Source: Acanthococcus lagerstroemiae (Eukaryota; Arthropoda; Insecta; Hemiptera; Eriococcidae). From it: a DNA stretch of 64,000 nucleotides. This document shows, one piece after another, positions 56,601 through 64,000 of this stretch. The stretch spans positions 5,563,683 through 5,627,682 of the forward strand of contig CM063108.1 of assembly GCA_031841125.1 (NCBI GenBank), given 5' to 3'. A program made the translations under genes and the position numbers. The notes under the pieces are model-generated. The model searched no databases. It saw nothing but the letters and a program-made list of their open reading frames with translations, and was not told the origin of the DNA. Position 1 is the first letter of the stretch. Every line of letters begins with the position of its first letter.

Positions 56601-59600
56601 CTTCCGGTATAATTACAACGCAAACAAAGAAATTCGAGACACTTATAAAGGAGCAATTCCATAATTCTGCGGTCAATACGCAAAATTTTAGGTCACTCAG
56701 TGACAGCAACTAGGCCACAGCACATATCATTACTATAGGGAGGAAAAACGAAGTAACCAGCTCCTATGAGCCCCCTCAGCTATAAGCCTGCATGTGACTA
56801 ACGAGCGTCTTCAAATACAGAGACGTGCTGCTTTTAGGAGATTGCGCGAAACATATCAAAGAGGCCCTACCACTGAAAGAAAAAGGCCCTCATGTTCCGC
56901 TAGTCTACCGCCAAACATTCACGTCCAGAGCCATAGCAAAGCAAATTTATCAAGGTAGAGAAAATCAGCCCGAGAGTGTAGCTCCGTGACTCGATAATAA
57001 CAAAAATAAAATCATTTTTCCAACTGTGAAAAAAAAGAAGAAGTAAATGGATGAATTTGCTAACTGAGCACCTGACACTGCTAATCTACCAACGTTGACA
57101 AATGACGGGGGAGCAAGCCCATCCATAGCTGCAGCTCTGTCTTCCCCCAGCATTCCCTCATAGAAGATCAGATCAAGAAATCAACCGCTATACTCAACCA
57201 TCTTAGCAACAAAACTAAAATCGCCCTGGTTGTTTTGGTATCTAATAATTGCATTTTCCTCATTTTTTGCTTTTTAACCAAACTTTTGTCATTGACGTTT
57301 ATAAAAAGCAGCACTTGACGACTTTTTAAAATTCTGCTTGTCCCATTAGAACTAAACTGTCGATAGTGAAAATCGAATCGACAATGTTTCTAAAATAAAC
57401 GATGCTTGGTTAAAATTTTTAAGCATGGATGCGATGTGAATTGTTTGAAATCAGTTTTCCGAGTCATATTCAGACTTGACTCAAGAAATTGATGTATGAC
57501 ACCTGTTCTCTGTTCAACTCCGCGAAGTTCAGTTTTTGGGTTTATTAATTACTTTCCGCGGCTATACTCAGAGACGAAACTATAGGGAGGTGTGGGGGTT
57601 GAAACATCCCCCAATAATTTGGAAGTCGGCAAATTTTGAAACTGTTCATTTGAATTTTTTATTTCTTATGAATGTTTGTTTGCTTGTTTATTTATTTATT
57701 TATTTTTTTCAATTAAAAAATATTTTCATTAAAAATTCGGCTAATTTTTAATTTAAAAAAAAATTTTCCAAAAAATATTTGTCGGCAAATTTTTCTTCGC
57801 CGCCTTCCCAAATTGAAAGTCAAATTTCGTTTCTGAAAATGAAGTACCCTGGACTTCTGTCAGAGACTAGTCAGTCAAAAACCGAAAGTTTCAAGAGGTT
57901 AAAACAAAGCTGAAATATGGAAGACATTTCAAAAATCTGAAAGTCGGTAGCAAACGTTGAATTTCGAATTTCAATGACTATTCTGTTTTTACTAGATTCT
58001 CTATTTGACCTGAACCTGAATTTTGAGAAAGTTGAACTTTTACTAAAATCTAAACGTTGAAAGCAAAAGACTTCTTTTTCTATGTCACAAGGTGAATCCG
58101 ATAGCAAATGTTCTATTATTTGATTTACGGGCTTTGATCCTGGTGAATATAGGAGGGAAATTTAGTCTGGAACAAAAGTCAAAACTTCATGTGTTTTCCC
58201 CATAAGAACGAAAGGGAGCTTGTGGCACGGATTCCCCTAATCCAATCGACCTAAAACTTTGTGTTTTTTTGTTTTTCAAGTTTTCTATTTTATTGGAACT
58301 AATTTAGAAGACGAATCAGAGGAAATTCAGAAAAAAATACCACCAAGAGTAAATAACGACCACCTCCTTCCAGTTCACTCGCCCAGACTAGGGTATGCTC
58401 ATGTGCGCAAATGTGCATGCATACTTGGGGGATCAGGTTCCAATCTGCATTTTCAGGGACGAAACTACAGAGGGGGAGGGGGCGATGTAAAAAAAAAAAA
58501 ACAATAATTTGGCATGCGGCAAATTTTGAAACTGCTAATTTAAATTTTTCATTTCCTAAGAAAATTTGTTCAAAATTTTCAAAGTTTGAAAAAATGTTGT
58601 CGGCGAATTTGTAGATTTTAAAAAACATTTATCGGCAAATTTTCCTTCTCCACCCCCTGCCCCCTCAATTGAAAATCAAGTTTCGCCTCTCTTTCACAAT
58701 AAAGTGGTGAATCCAACATTTCAAGGCGAAATTCAAAATCAGCGCGAAATTATCTTTTGGATACACGATTTTTTCCCCATTTTCAAAATTGTAAAATAGA
58801 TCTCAGCGAGTATTTCAAAGCCTTTCGAGCAAAAGAAAAAGATTCGTATCTAAATTATGAAGACCTCAGTCACAAAGTGTCCTTAATTCAAAATTACCGA
58901 AGTCGGTTTTTAGCGCTATCTGGTGTACAGGGGCATTACTCATTACGTATCTTTTAGATGTTACAGATTATTTTTTTCGCACGTGGAGAAGGATAAAACC
59001 CGAATTTATGAACGTTCTAAGGAGAACTGATAAAAGTGTTTCCGGAGGAACTAGCGTTCCTAGCGACATTTGATTCGTTTTCGTTTACTACCATAGGCAA
59101 CTTCTTTCTTTTCTTTCTTCCATCCCTCTTTTTTAAATGGACGCTATTAGGCGAGACAGACCAAGCGAAAAAATCTGTTTTTTGAGAACACACGTAGGGG
59201 CGGATAGGAATGGTGGGCCGGAAAAGGGTAAAAAGGGCCGGTCAGCCAGCGGCATTCAGTAATAATTAACACAAAAATGTATGCATGTGAGCCGTTTTCA
59301 CCTTCCTTTCCCAGGCCACTACAAAAGCCCTATTCGCTCCTGAACACACGATTCGAAGTTCAAGAGCCATGTATATGATATAGCCTTGATTCTAATTTAG
59401 TTCACAGTTCAGTTCAGTAGTGCGTATTGTGTGAAGCCAATCAGTATGATTTTGCTTTTCATGGTCACAATTCAGTTCAGTGGTCCACATTTCCATGGAA
59501 ATTATTTTCCCTTCTAGCCATGAGCTCACTGATCTTAATCTTTACTGCGCGGCTGCAGTCTGCACCGATTAATTGCTATGAGACAAATCCATGTACCAAT

Positions 59601-62223
59601 GTATCTGCATGCAGTGTATATGTATATTCGTCATCAGTTTACTGACGATTTTGGCTCCTTCCCACCAGGGCGTGCGAAATAAGCGTGTTCTGATGACGTA
59701 CGTGAGCGCGTGGGGAACGTGTTGTCATGATGTGAGCTGGTAAGAAATGTAGAGGGGTGATTCTCCGAAAAATGGACAATTCACCGTGGACAAAAGCAAA
59801 AAAAAAGAGGTTCCCTTTTCAATTTTTTTCGTTGAAATCGATACTAGGGGTATTGAGAAACCATATTCCTTAAATTTGATTTGGGGAGGGGGGGGGGGTT
59901 GTAAAAAAATTGTTGTTCACGTTGAAAGATAAATTTTTAGGGTGTTTGCCCGCACGCAGCGCTGCAAGCACCCTAATGCAATCGAATTTCCATCCTCCTC
60001 ATCATTTCTCTAAATACGACTGAATTGTTTACAGCTCATAGTTCAGTTTTGGCTCAGTTGCGTTTAGATCGTTAGATCGGTCTTAAGGCGGAGGCGTGTG
60101 GAACATGAGAGGTGCTAACCTCAACAGATTCTCATTCTGGCGTATATTTGTTTTATCGCATAGACGTTGGTACTGTGTCTGAATATTAGCTTCAAAGCTT
60201 TAACATTTCAAATTTGGTTTTATTTTATCAGTACCAGTGTAAGAAGTTGGCCCAACAACACCAGAATACGGAGAAGCCAGAAGTTTTTGCAGTTTTAGGA
60301 TAATTTTGAGAAGCCAGAAATTGGAAGCTGAAAGTTTTTCAACTTAAGCAAACACCCTCTTAGTCTCTTACTACCTCGCTATCTGCGAGATAGCTTGTTT
60401 ACGTTTACATAGTGTGATAAGATGAGGCTGTATGATCACACAGCGGCACCGTGGGTTACAATCTCACGGATCACGGTTTTATGAAGTACCGAAAATTCAT
60501 CTGGGAAAGTAGTCTCTGCACGAAGAAGATTTAAAGGCTGTTTCCACAGACTGCTTCTAAGTGTCGAAAGATTCGCGTCCTTCAACGTGGATACAAGAAG
60601 TACGTGAGTATCCACGTTGAATAATATTTTATGTCCACGTTTAAGGACAAAATCGCCTTTTTCCTCTTTCCATTGGGTAAATATGCGGAGAATATTTTTT
60701 GATACATGTTGCTGAATGTAATGTGGCCAACATTAGATATATTATTACGTTTTTACAAATTCCGAGCTGTAAATTCAATATGGCTGTTGATGTCCACGAT
60801 GAAGGACACTTTCTTTTTTTTAGAAACCAAGATCTCAGCAATAAATGAGTATATTAGCATACAAATTATCATTATTTTACAGAAGTTCTTACACAGCCTT
60901 CTAGAGGAAGTTATATGAGCATTTGAGAGAAGTTTATGCTTATAGTGGAACCCTACAGAGAGGTTTGAAAATTATCCACGTTGAAGGACATTTATCTCTT
61001 CCTAGACACAACTTTGAGACATTCTAAAGGTTACGTAACTTGGTTAGAAAAAGATTGTAAGACCTATACCGTGTTGCCTCAACTTACTTCTTCAACAATG
61101 GGAGACAGTAGTTCCTGAAAATTATGTATTAAACCCTTCCAGCGAGCAAAAAAAAAACAAACACTACTTAACTAGACCAGGTTGACGCCCACGTTGATGG
61201 ACATTTCAGGTGCATTTTCGATTTTCTAAGGATGTTCTGCTGAACTAGGGAGAGCTTTTACCACTGTCTCCATCAGAAGAGTTCAGTTCCTCAATTTTGA
61301 CATACTGCGCATAGCATTCTGATAATAAGCGGCAGAGTTACAGCCCATTTACATGTATTTTCCATTTTTCGGAGAATTACCCAGAGACATGAGTGAGCTG
61401 GTTAGGGCGAGAGGACTTGCGTAAGAGGAAGTGAGCGTGTGAGATGTAGGCGCGTGGTGAGGACATGGGCGCATCAACCCATTTAGGCGGGCGTGAGCGT
61501 TTCAGGATGTGAGCAACGTCTGAGTTTTTCATATTTTTGCTTTCGGGCGTGAAATTAGCAACTTGCTCTCAAGTTGTTCCTCCTGATAAAAGTGGTCTGG
61601 TTTTACACCGTACCACGAAAAGTGACAGCAGCCGAACGAGAAATGCCAAGGTAAGTTCGCGTCTCCGTGGACGGCGTAACATCACGATGTCACCGTATTC
61701 TCCCCCTCTCTCCTGCAGGATTCGCAACTCTTACACAACCACTTTTACGCCGATTTTCCTCGGCACGGCAGCCTGCTCGTTTCTTCGCGGTTTACGGCTC
61801 CGAACTCACCGATCACGTTAGACGTTAATCAACAGGCTCGGGACATAAAATGGCGACGACGTAAATAAATAATCTTTTACGAGCGTTTACTTTCGTTTAC
61901 GGGCGACCGTTGATTCTCTCATTCTCGCCAATTACGACCCGCAATTAACGTGATACCTTAAGTACAATTTACGGCGTTATTTTGACGTTAATTGTAGCGA
62001 GTGCTAAAAAGTAAATTTTTCTGTAAGTTTGTTACACCCCCTCGTGCTTCATTCGGCTGTCACGTGATAACTTTACCGCCCCATAAGCAGTTTGCTTCGC
62101 TTACCTGTATAACCGAATAGTCGACTTTGATTAGTCTTCTGGTAGATCCCTGCCTCTGCTGGAACCGATTGTTCTCGCCGTTATTATTATTGTTGTTGGC
62201 GTTCTTAACGGTGTCGTATGGCA
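40321..62223 (-). CDS. spir: spire actin nucleator, C-terminal exons (5' part outside window)
   Basis: Eight coding exons on the minus strand: 62,105-62,223; 56,509-56,578 or 56,461-56,578; 47,901-47,981; 47,116-47,336; 46,500-46,631; 43,018-43,119; 42,275-42,573; 40,321-40,510. Reading phases agree at every junction and give about 404 (or 420) residues ending LTLDLTPVY. Order of parts: [12 protein letters not shown] (the block after the WH2 repeats; Drosophila Spire has a very similar RLIKVDF segment, from memory), Asp-rich linker, [17 protein letters not shown], Spir-box ([16 protein letters not shown]), FYVE-related Cys-rich domain ([10 protein letters not shown]...[12 protein letters not shown]), [13 protein letters not shown], Ser-rich linker and C-terminal [19 protein letters not shown]. 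Spire nucleates actin with formins on membranes; the Spir-box and FYVE-like parts target vesicles. The KIND and WH2 domains must lie beyond 64,000. Introns of 0.44-8.5 kb are transposon-rich. Confidence 0.9.
41140..41323. repeat. Near-perfect 84-bp-arm foldback in a spire intron
   Basis: The left arm 41,140-41,223 and right arm 41,239-41,323 are reverse complements with only two or three differences. The 15-base loop (CATCATCAGTGGAGT) is itself a copy of a stem segment, so the centre is a partial duplication. No target duplication is visible. Reads as an open frame on both strands because it is symmetric, not because it is coding. Confidence 0.85.
42275..42573 (-). CDS. spir: spire exon after the FYVE-like domain
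   Basis: Starts in phase 0 after ATATTTCAG with [18 protein letters not shown], the conserved strand that follows the zinc-binding cysteines in Spire. Continues as a Ser/Pro-rich linker and ends GAA AAA AG before a GTAAGC donor (99 codons + 2 nt). Confidence 0.9.
43018..43119 (-). CDS. spir: spire FYVE-related domain exon
   Basis: 34 codons, phase 0 at both ends, acceptor TTTTACAG, donor GTATAC. Carries six cysteines in the pattern VCFLC - CKLC - VCGKC. As in other Spire proteins it lacks the basic RRHHCR motif of PI3P-binding FYVE fingers, so lipid binding should be less specific. Confidence 0.9.
43260..43650 (+). repeat. About 97-bp tandem repeat, diverged
   Basis: Units begin ATGATCTTGTATACACTAG (43,356), ATGATTCGGAAGATAGGT (43,452) and ATGATTCGGTACATACTAG (43,551). 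They share GAATTRYRGGAGTGTATT and CCAATTACTG segments. Inside the 3.4-kb spire intron. Confidence 0.65.
43968..44144. mobile_element. 177-bp MITE with perfect 24-bp terminal inverted repeats
   Basis: 43,968-43,991 is the exact reverse complement of 44,121-44,144 (begins GGCCCGTTTCACACG). A target-site duplication could not be assigned. Superfamily unknown. Confidence 0.75.
44383..44570 (+). repeat. 63-bp tandem repeat, nearly three units
   Basis: Units begin AGTAGTAGCTCAGTAG at 44,383, 44,446 and AGTAGTAGCCTCAG at 44,509; the first two are almost identical. Related wording occurs at 43,915-43,965. Confidence 0.75.
44818..45105. mobile_element. CAGGGTTGCC hAT-like MITE, 288 bp
   Basis: CAGGGTTGCCACTTT at 44,818 and AAAGTGGCAACCCTG ending 45,105 are perfect inverted ends. 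The body repeats TTCCCTGACTTTTCCC. A related fragment (CCTGGCTTTTCTC, AGGTGGC) is at about 63,850-63,875. The 8-bp flanks do not match cleanly, so the hAT assignment rests on the end motif. Confidence 0.65.
45158..45297. mobile_element. 140-bp element with perfect 21-bp inverted ends
   Basis: 45,158-45,178 (AGTCTGGTCCAGTTAAGAAA...) is the exact reverse complement of 45,277-45,297. No target duplication or coding frame. Confidence 0.7.
45342..46468. mobile_element. TA-flanked MITE (about 194 bp) split by a 929-bp element
   Basis: The outer inverted ends of about 64 bp (TATAATAAACGATG... to ...CTTGCGAGTA) lie at 45,342-45,405 and about 46,404-46,468. Removing 45,410-46,338 plus one AGTT leaves a single 190-odd-bp element with continuous sequence. 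Terminal TA on both sides suggests a Tc1/mariner-type relative. Its right end is about 31 bp from the spire Spir-box exon donor. Confidence 0.75.
45410..46338. mobile_element. GGGTCATTCTC element, 929 bp, 4-bp TSD (AGTT)
   Basis: The inverted ends GGGTCATTCTCTGAATAA (45,410) and TTATTCAGAGAATGACCC (to 46,338) continue with one change into ATGAAAATTCGC. Exact AGTT duplications lie at 45,406-45,409 and 46,339-46,342. The interior repeats GTCATCCGTCATGGG and variants at about 45,573, 45,777, 46,122 and 46,150. No transposase frame. Same family as 59,755-61,382. Confidence 0.8.
46500..46631 (-). CDS. spir: spire Spir-box exon
   Basis: 44 codons, phase 0 at both ends, acceptor TTCTTTGCAG, donor GTATGT. 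Begins KQWRDECLS and contains [16 protein letters not shown] (the Spir-box, which resembles a rabphilin Rab-binding helix), ending VKEDVEKRK directly before VCFLC. The donor lies only about 31 bp from the end of a MITE. Confidence 0.9.
47116..47336 (-). CDS. spir: spire linker exon (AYDLATQC)
   Basis: Phase 1 in, phase 0 out (2 + 73 codons). Starts by completing GCT (Ala) and reads [17 protein letters not shown], then a Ser/Thr/Pro-rich stretch to LQDELFES before a GTGCGT donor. Joining to KQWRDE gives a continuous Spire-like sequence. Confidence 0.85.
47901..47981 (-). CDS. spir: spire small linker exon (putative)
   Basis: 26 full codons, phase 1 in and phase 1 out, acceptor CACTCACAG, donor GTATAC. 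Reads [19 protein letters not shown], then IEERINE, and supplies the G that completes Ala of AYDLATQC. Phase agreement on both sides supports it; I do not recall its residues from the family. Confidence 0.6.
48013..52600. other. spire intron, left part
   Basis: Part of the 8.5-kb intron between 47,981 and 56,461. Holds degenerate TCGAATTTTATA/TCGACTTT phrases at 51,200-51,430 and otherwise no recognisable exon, RNA gene or element. Confidence 0.4.
52627..52752. mobile_element. 126-bp hAT MITE with 8-bp TSD
   Basis: The ends are CAGGGGCGTAGCCA (52,627) and TGGCTACGCTACTG (to 52,752). The flanks are GCAACCCA (52,619-52,626) and GCAATCCA (52,753-52,760), 7 of 8 identical. Only 126 bp, with a C9-10 run inside. 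Same end motif as 5,373. Confidence 0.8.
52895..53270. repeat. CTCCGGCTC-type repeat-rich segment
   Basis: Repeated GCTCCAGCTC / GCTCCGGCTC phrases end in TACGTGTCCCTGG near 53,263. Resembles the body of small hAT-like elements, but no complete termini were identified. The 131-codon minus frame here is a by-product of the repeat. Confidence 0.4.
53590..53619 (+). repeat. (ATT)n microsatellite
   Basis: About ten uninterrupted ATT units in a spire intron. Confidence 0.9.
54912..55127 (+). mobile_element. tRNA-derived SINE with 15-bp target duplication
   Basis: The head reads as a tRNA gene: box A TGGCCGAGTGG (54,920-54,930) and box B GGTTCGAGCCC (54,964-54,974), then an unrelated body of about 150 bp. 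The exact 15-bp duplication AGCTCTTCCTGGTGA flanks it (54,897-54,911 and 55,128-55,142), as expected for LINE-mediated retroposition. There is no poly(A) tail; it ends GCAAATTAGAAAACG. The GGCCGAGTGG head suggests a Leu- or Ser-type parent. Antisense to spire within its intron. Confidence 0.9.
55143..56317. other. spire intron, no feature seen
   Basis: AT-rich intron sequence (A-runs near 56,048 and 56,125). If the Asp-rich exon is used as a terminal exon this would be its 3' UTR and downstream region; no clear minus-strand AATAAA was found close by. Confidence 0.35.
56318..56578 (-). CDS. spir: spire Asp-rich exon, internal and/or alternative terminal
   Basis: The acceptor TTTTGTTTGCAG leads in phase 0 into [19 protein letters not shown]. 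Two phase-1 donors (after 56,509: GTAATG; after 56,461: GTACCA) would splice to the exon at 47,981. Without splicing the frame stays open to a TGA at 56,318-56,320, giving 85 residues ending SSSSSCSII. Both donors are weak at +5, so a shorter Spire isoform lacking the Spir-box and FYVE-like region is plausible. Eight consecutive Asp come from a GAC/GAT triplet run. Confidence 0.55.
   Translation of the reverse strand, partial: NMNDDDDDDDDEKDYIESKPKANGNAPSKIMNQNAMYRTGTNSSSMIVQDKYPRCFEKTLERKHFSTPLSQSLPALKSSSSSCSII
57568..57840. mobile_element. CAGAGACGAAACT MITE, copy 1
   Basis: CAGAGACGAAACTATAG at about 57,570 and AAATTTCGTTTCTG near 57,836 are loosely inverted ends. The body contains CGGCAAATTTTGAAACTG and GTCGGCAAATTTTTC. 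Copy 2 is at 58,455-58,690. No matching target duplication. Confidence 0.5.
58455..58690. mobile_element. CAGGGACGAAACT MITE, copy 2
   Basis: CAGGGACGAAACTACAG at about 58,455, then AACAATAATTTGGCATGCGG and CGGCAAATTTTGAAACTG, ending near AAGTTTCGCCTCT. Parallels copy 1 in order. Confidence 0.5.
59755..61382. mobile_element. GGGTGATTCTC element, 1,628 bp, 4-bp TSD (AGAG)
   Basis: GGGTGATTCTCCGAAAAATG at 59,755 is the reverse complement, with one change, of the right end finishing GGAGAATTACCC at 61,382. Exact AGAG duplications lie at 59,751-59,754 and 61,383-61,386. The interior holds about six copies, in both orientations, of TATCCACGTTGAAGGACA (about 60,577, 60,610, 60,631, 60,790, 60,973, 61,190). 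No transposase frame. The insertion splits a GTGAGCG-rich local sequence. Confidence 0.8.
62105..62223 (-). CDS. spir: spire exon after the WH2 repeats
   Basis: Phase 1 in, phase 0 out (2 + 39 codons), acceptor TTGTTACAG, donor GTAAGC. Reads PYDTVKNA, six Asn, [12 protein letters not shown] and [12 protein letters not shown]. The last block is the conserved segment C-terminal to the fourth WH2 motif. It is the most upstream exon in the window; the preceding exon must end one base into a codon. Confidence 0.8.
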
Positions 62224-64000
62224 CTGTAACAAGACAAAGAGAAAACGATCGTAATTAATTTTACAGCTTCGAGACAGACTAATATTTATAATGATTACAG
62301 ATAACGTAGAGAGGTGGAAAAATACGCGTACGCGAGCAGTGTGCAAGCAGTATGTACCGTATGTGCACGTACTCGTACACTCGTTATTCATCCGTAACGA
62401 ACGCTCGTCGGATGAGACAAAATTGAGGGCATAATACGCGCATTACAAGATCCACGGGGTTCCGCAAGCAGAATTCGTGTGGATAACGTCGAGCCGTCGG
62501 CTCGGGGTTAACGAACGACCCACCGAGTTCCAGAGAAGAAAATGATCAGGGAGTTCCGAAACGGTAAATCGAGTTCTGATAGCAAAGATCTACCAAGTGG
62601 GGGCGAGTGGGGAGTCCGCACTCCATCGGTCCTCTTCGGAGACATACCGGTGGAAGCCTTCCCGAAACATATTCCAAAGTCGGAGAATTCAGTAAATTCA
62701 ACCCCCATCGAGTCCAAAGCAGGCAAAATTTCAAAAGTATTGATGTTTGTTAGTAACAAAAATGAGTTACTTGGCCTCTTTTGTTGTTGCTCGTAGATTT
62801 CAAAAATGTTTGTCATTCAAGAAAATTTACTTTTCCAAGTGGCAAAATCTAATCCCCCTACTCCACACACAAATGCACTAACATATAAAAAAAGTTACTT
62901 CGGTACATCCCTGGTTCTCTTGAACAGCCCGGAGAGAGAAAAAGAGGACCTGAGAGGAATTTCTACGGACCCCCTTCTCCTTTCAGTTCATTTTATTCTT
63001 TTGTCAGATGGGCAAAAATTATAAGCGATGGGATAAGAGGTCTCTTTCATGATGTACGGAGTTTTGCTGATTTGATGTACAGTATGATGTAGCCGTAAGC
63101 GTTGAAATTCAGGGCTTCTAAAATATCGGGACCCTTGAAAGTCCGGGCCCGAGATATTTCCCTCTTTCTCCCACTCTCTCGTCAGGGTTACTTTTGAATG
63201 AGCTCAACTCGGGTAAAAGCTGATATCGGCCGGTAAATATCAATGTCAGTTGGCAAAACAAGGTTCCTAATGTTTTCTAAAATCGAGTCGATGGACAAAC
63301 GAAAGTTACTTACTCACGATTTTTATCTGTTCTATGTGTGTGTTAGCTAAATTTATATTATAGAAATAAATCTGAGGAGTGTTTTTCCAAAACGCACTCC
63401 AACTATTGACATGGATATGCCTTATCACTAGCCGTCAATGAAAATTGCGCGTTACGATTCACCGGCCAAGACCGGAAATTCCGACCGACACCGAGAATGA
63501 ACGACTAACGCCGAGAATGTCACTCAGATGACGTCATTATGGAAATCGTTGCTTCATGATACTCGCTATCCTTCTCAGATGATGTATCTGCATGCAGTTG
63601 ATACTTGTCATCAGTTTACAGAGATAATTTAGACATAAGAAAGGTGTTTCAGGCCGGAAGAGGGGGGGGGGCAATGAAAATTATAAAATCAGATTCGGAA
63701 TCATCATAGAAAATAGTTCCATCAGAAGTGAAAAATGGGACTAACTGAGTGTTTAAAGGCCATTTCAGCAAGAAAATTTCATCTCAATTGAAGTTTTCAG
63801 GTTTTTATTAAAAAAAGAAACAGAGTGCCCAGTTTTTTTCTGAAATGAAATTCCCTGGCTTTTCTCTAAAAGGTGGCTAAATAAAGTTACAGGGCGTGCA
63901 TCGTGCAAACAGACGTGCGCAATACTCAAATTTTTTCAATTTCATTACGAAGGATAAAAACATGAAAACAAAACCAGGATATAACCCGATGCGCAATCAG
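62224..64000. other. spire upstream intron, no exon seen
   Basis: No minus-strand segment with WH2 or KIND character and no phase-compatible exon was found. A CCCTGGCTTTTCTC-type MITE fragment lies near 63,838-63,895, and GATGTATCTGCATGCAGTTG (63,581) echoes 59,595. Confidence 0.4.

Noticed and set aside
56387..56713. 108-codon frame on the + strand
   Set aside because: Antisense shadow of the spire Asp-rich exon; the Val run mirrors the Asp codons.
1..64000. CRISPR arrays, operons, bacterial promoters
   Set aside because: Introns, SINE/MITE content and animal genes show eukaryotic nuclear DNA; tandem repeats here lack spacer structure.

Overview
This 64-kb window is eukaryotic nuclear DNA, almost certainly from an arthropod and most likely an insect. 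It is AT-rich, with long non-coding stretches, GT-AG introns, many short DNA transposons (MITEs), decayed LINE fragments and a tRNA-derived SINE. Two host genes are recognisable: CCDC43 (+, 33,290-34,179) and the C-terminal part of the actin nucleator gene spire (-, 62,223 down to 40,321). A hemipteran is my weak guess; nothing here fixes the order.

Layout. 1-7.8 kb is a mosaic of decayed transposons: a transposase tail at 0.7-0.9 kb, a LINE fragment at 3.9-4.4 kb, G-run and GCCGAAAGC-type repeats, and a 564-bp hAT MITE with target-site duplication at 6,029-6,592. From about 7.8 to 31.6 kb lies a nested inverted duplication. Its outer arms (7.8-9.2 kb against 29.5-31.6 kb) are old and diverged. 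Its inner arms (14.4-15.86 kb against 27.4-28.9 kb) are near identical. Its core is about 11 kb in which the + strand is almost pure pyrimidine from about 15.86 to 20.83 kb and then switches sharply to almost pure purine up to about 27 kb. The left half also carries a Jockey-like reverse-transcriptase pseudogene (9.4-10.05 kb), a repeat array (10.05-11.85 kb) and a tandem exon-like repeat (12.8-15.0 kb). The right half carries an 87-bp tandem repeat split by a 321-bp hAT MITE.

33.2-34.6 kb holds the compact four-exon CCDC43 gene. 34.6-40.3 kb is intergenic with two small hairpins or foldbacks and another copy of the 12.8-15 kb repeat. From 40.3 kb to past the right edge is spire, transcribed leftward. 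Eight coding exons are supported: the conserved RLIKVDY segment after the WH2 repeats, an Asp-rich segment with a possible alternative stop, the Spir-box, the FYVE-related zinc-binding domain and the C-terminal motif. The KIND and WH2 exons lie beyond the window. CCDC43 and spire are convergent, 6.1 kb apart.

The spire introns are packed with small elements. Two of them (45,410-46,338 and 59,755-61,382) share a terminal inverted repeat beginning GGGTSATTCTC, have exact 4-bp target duplications (AGTT; AGAG) and carry internal short repeats. They look like one poorly characterised non-autonomous family. The two most unusual things in the window are the strand-asymmetric giant palindrome and this 4-bp-TSD family. 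The genes themselves show no functional linkage.
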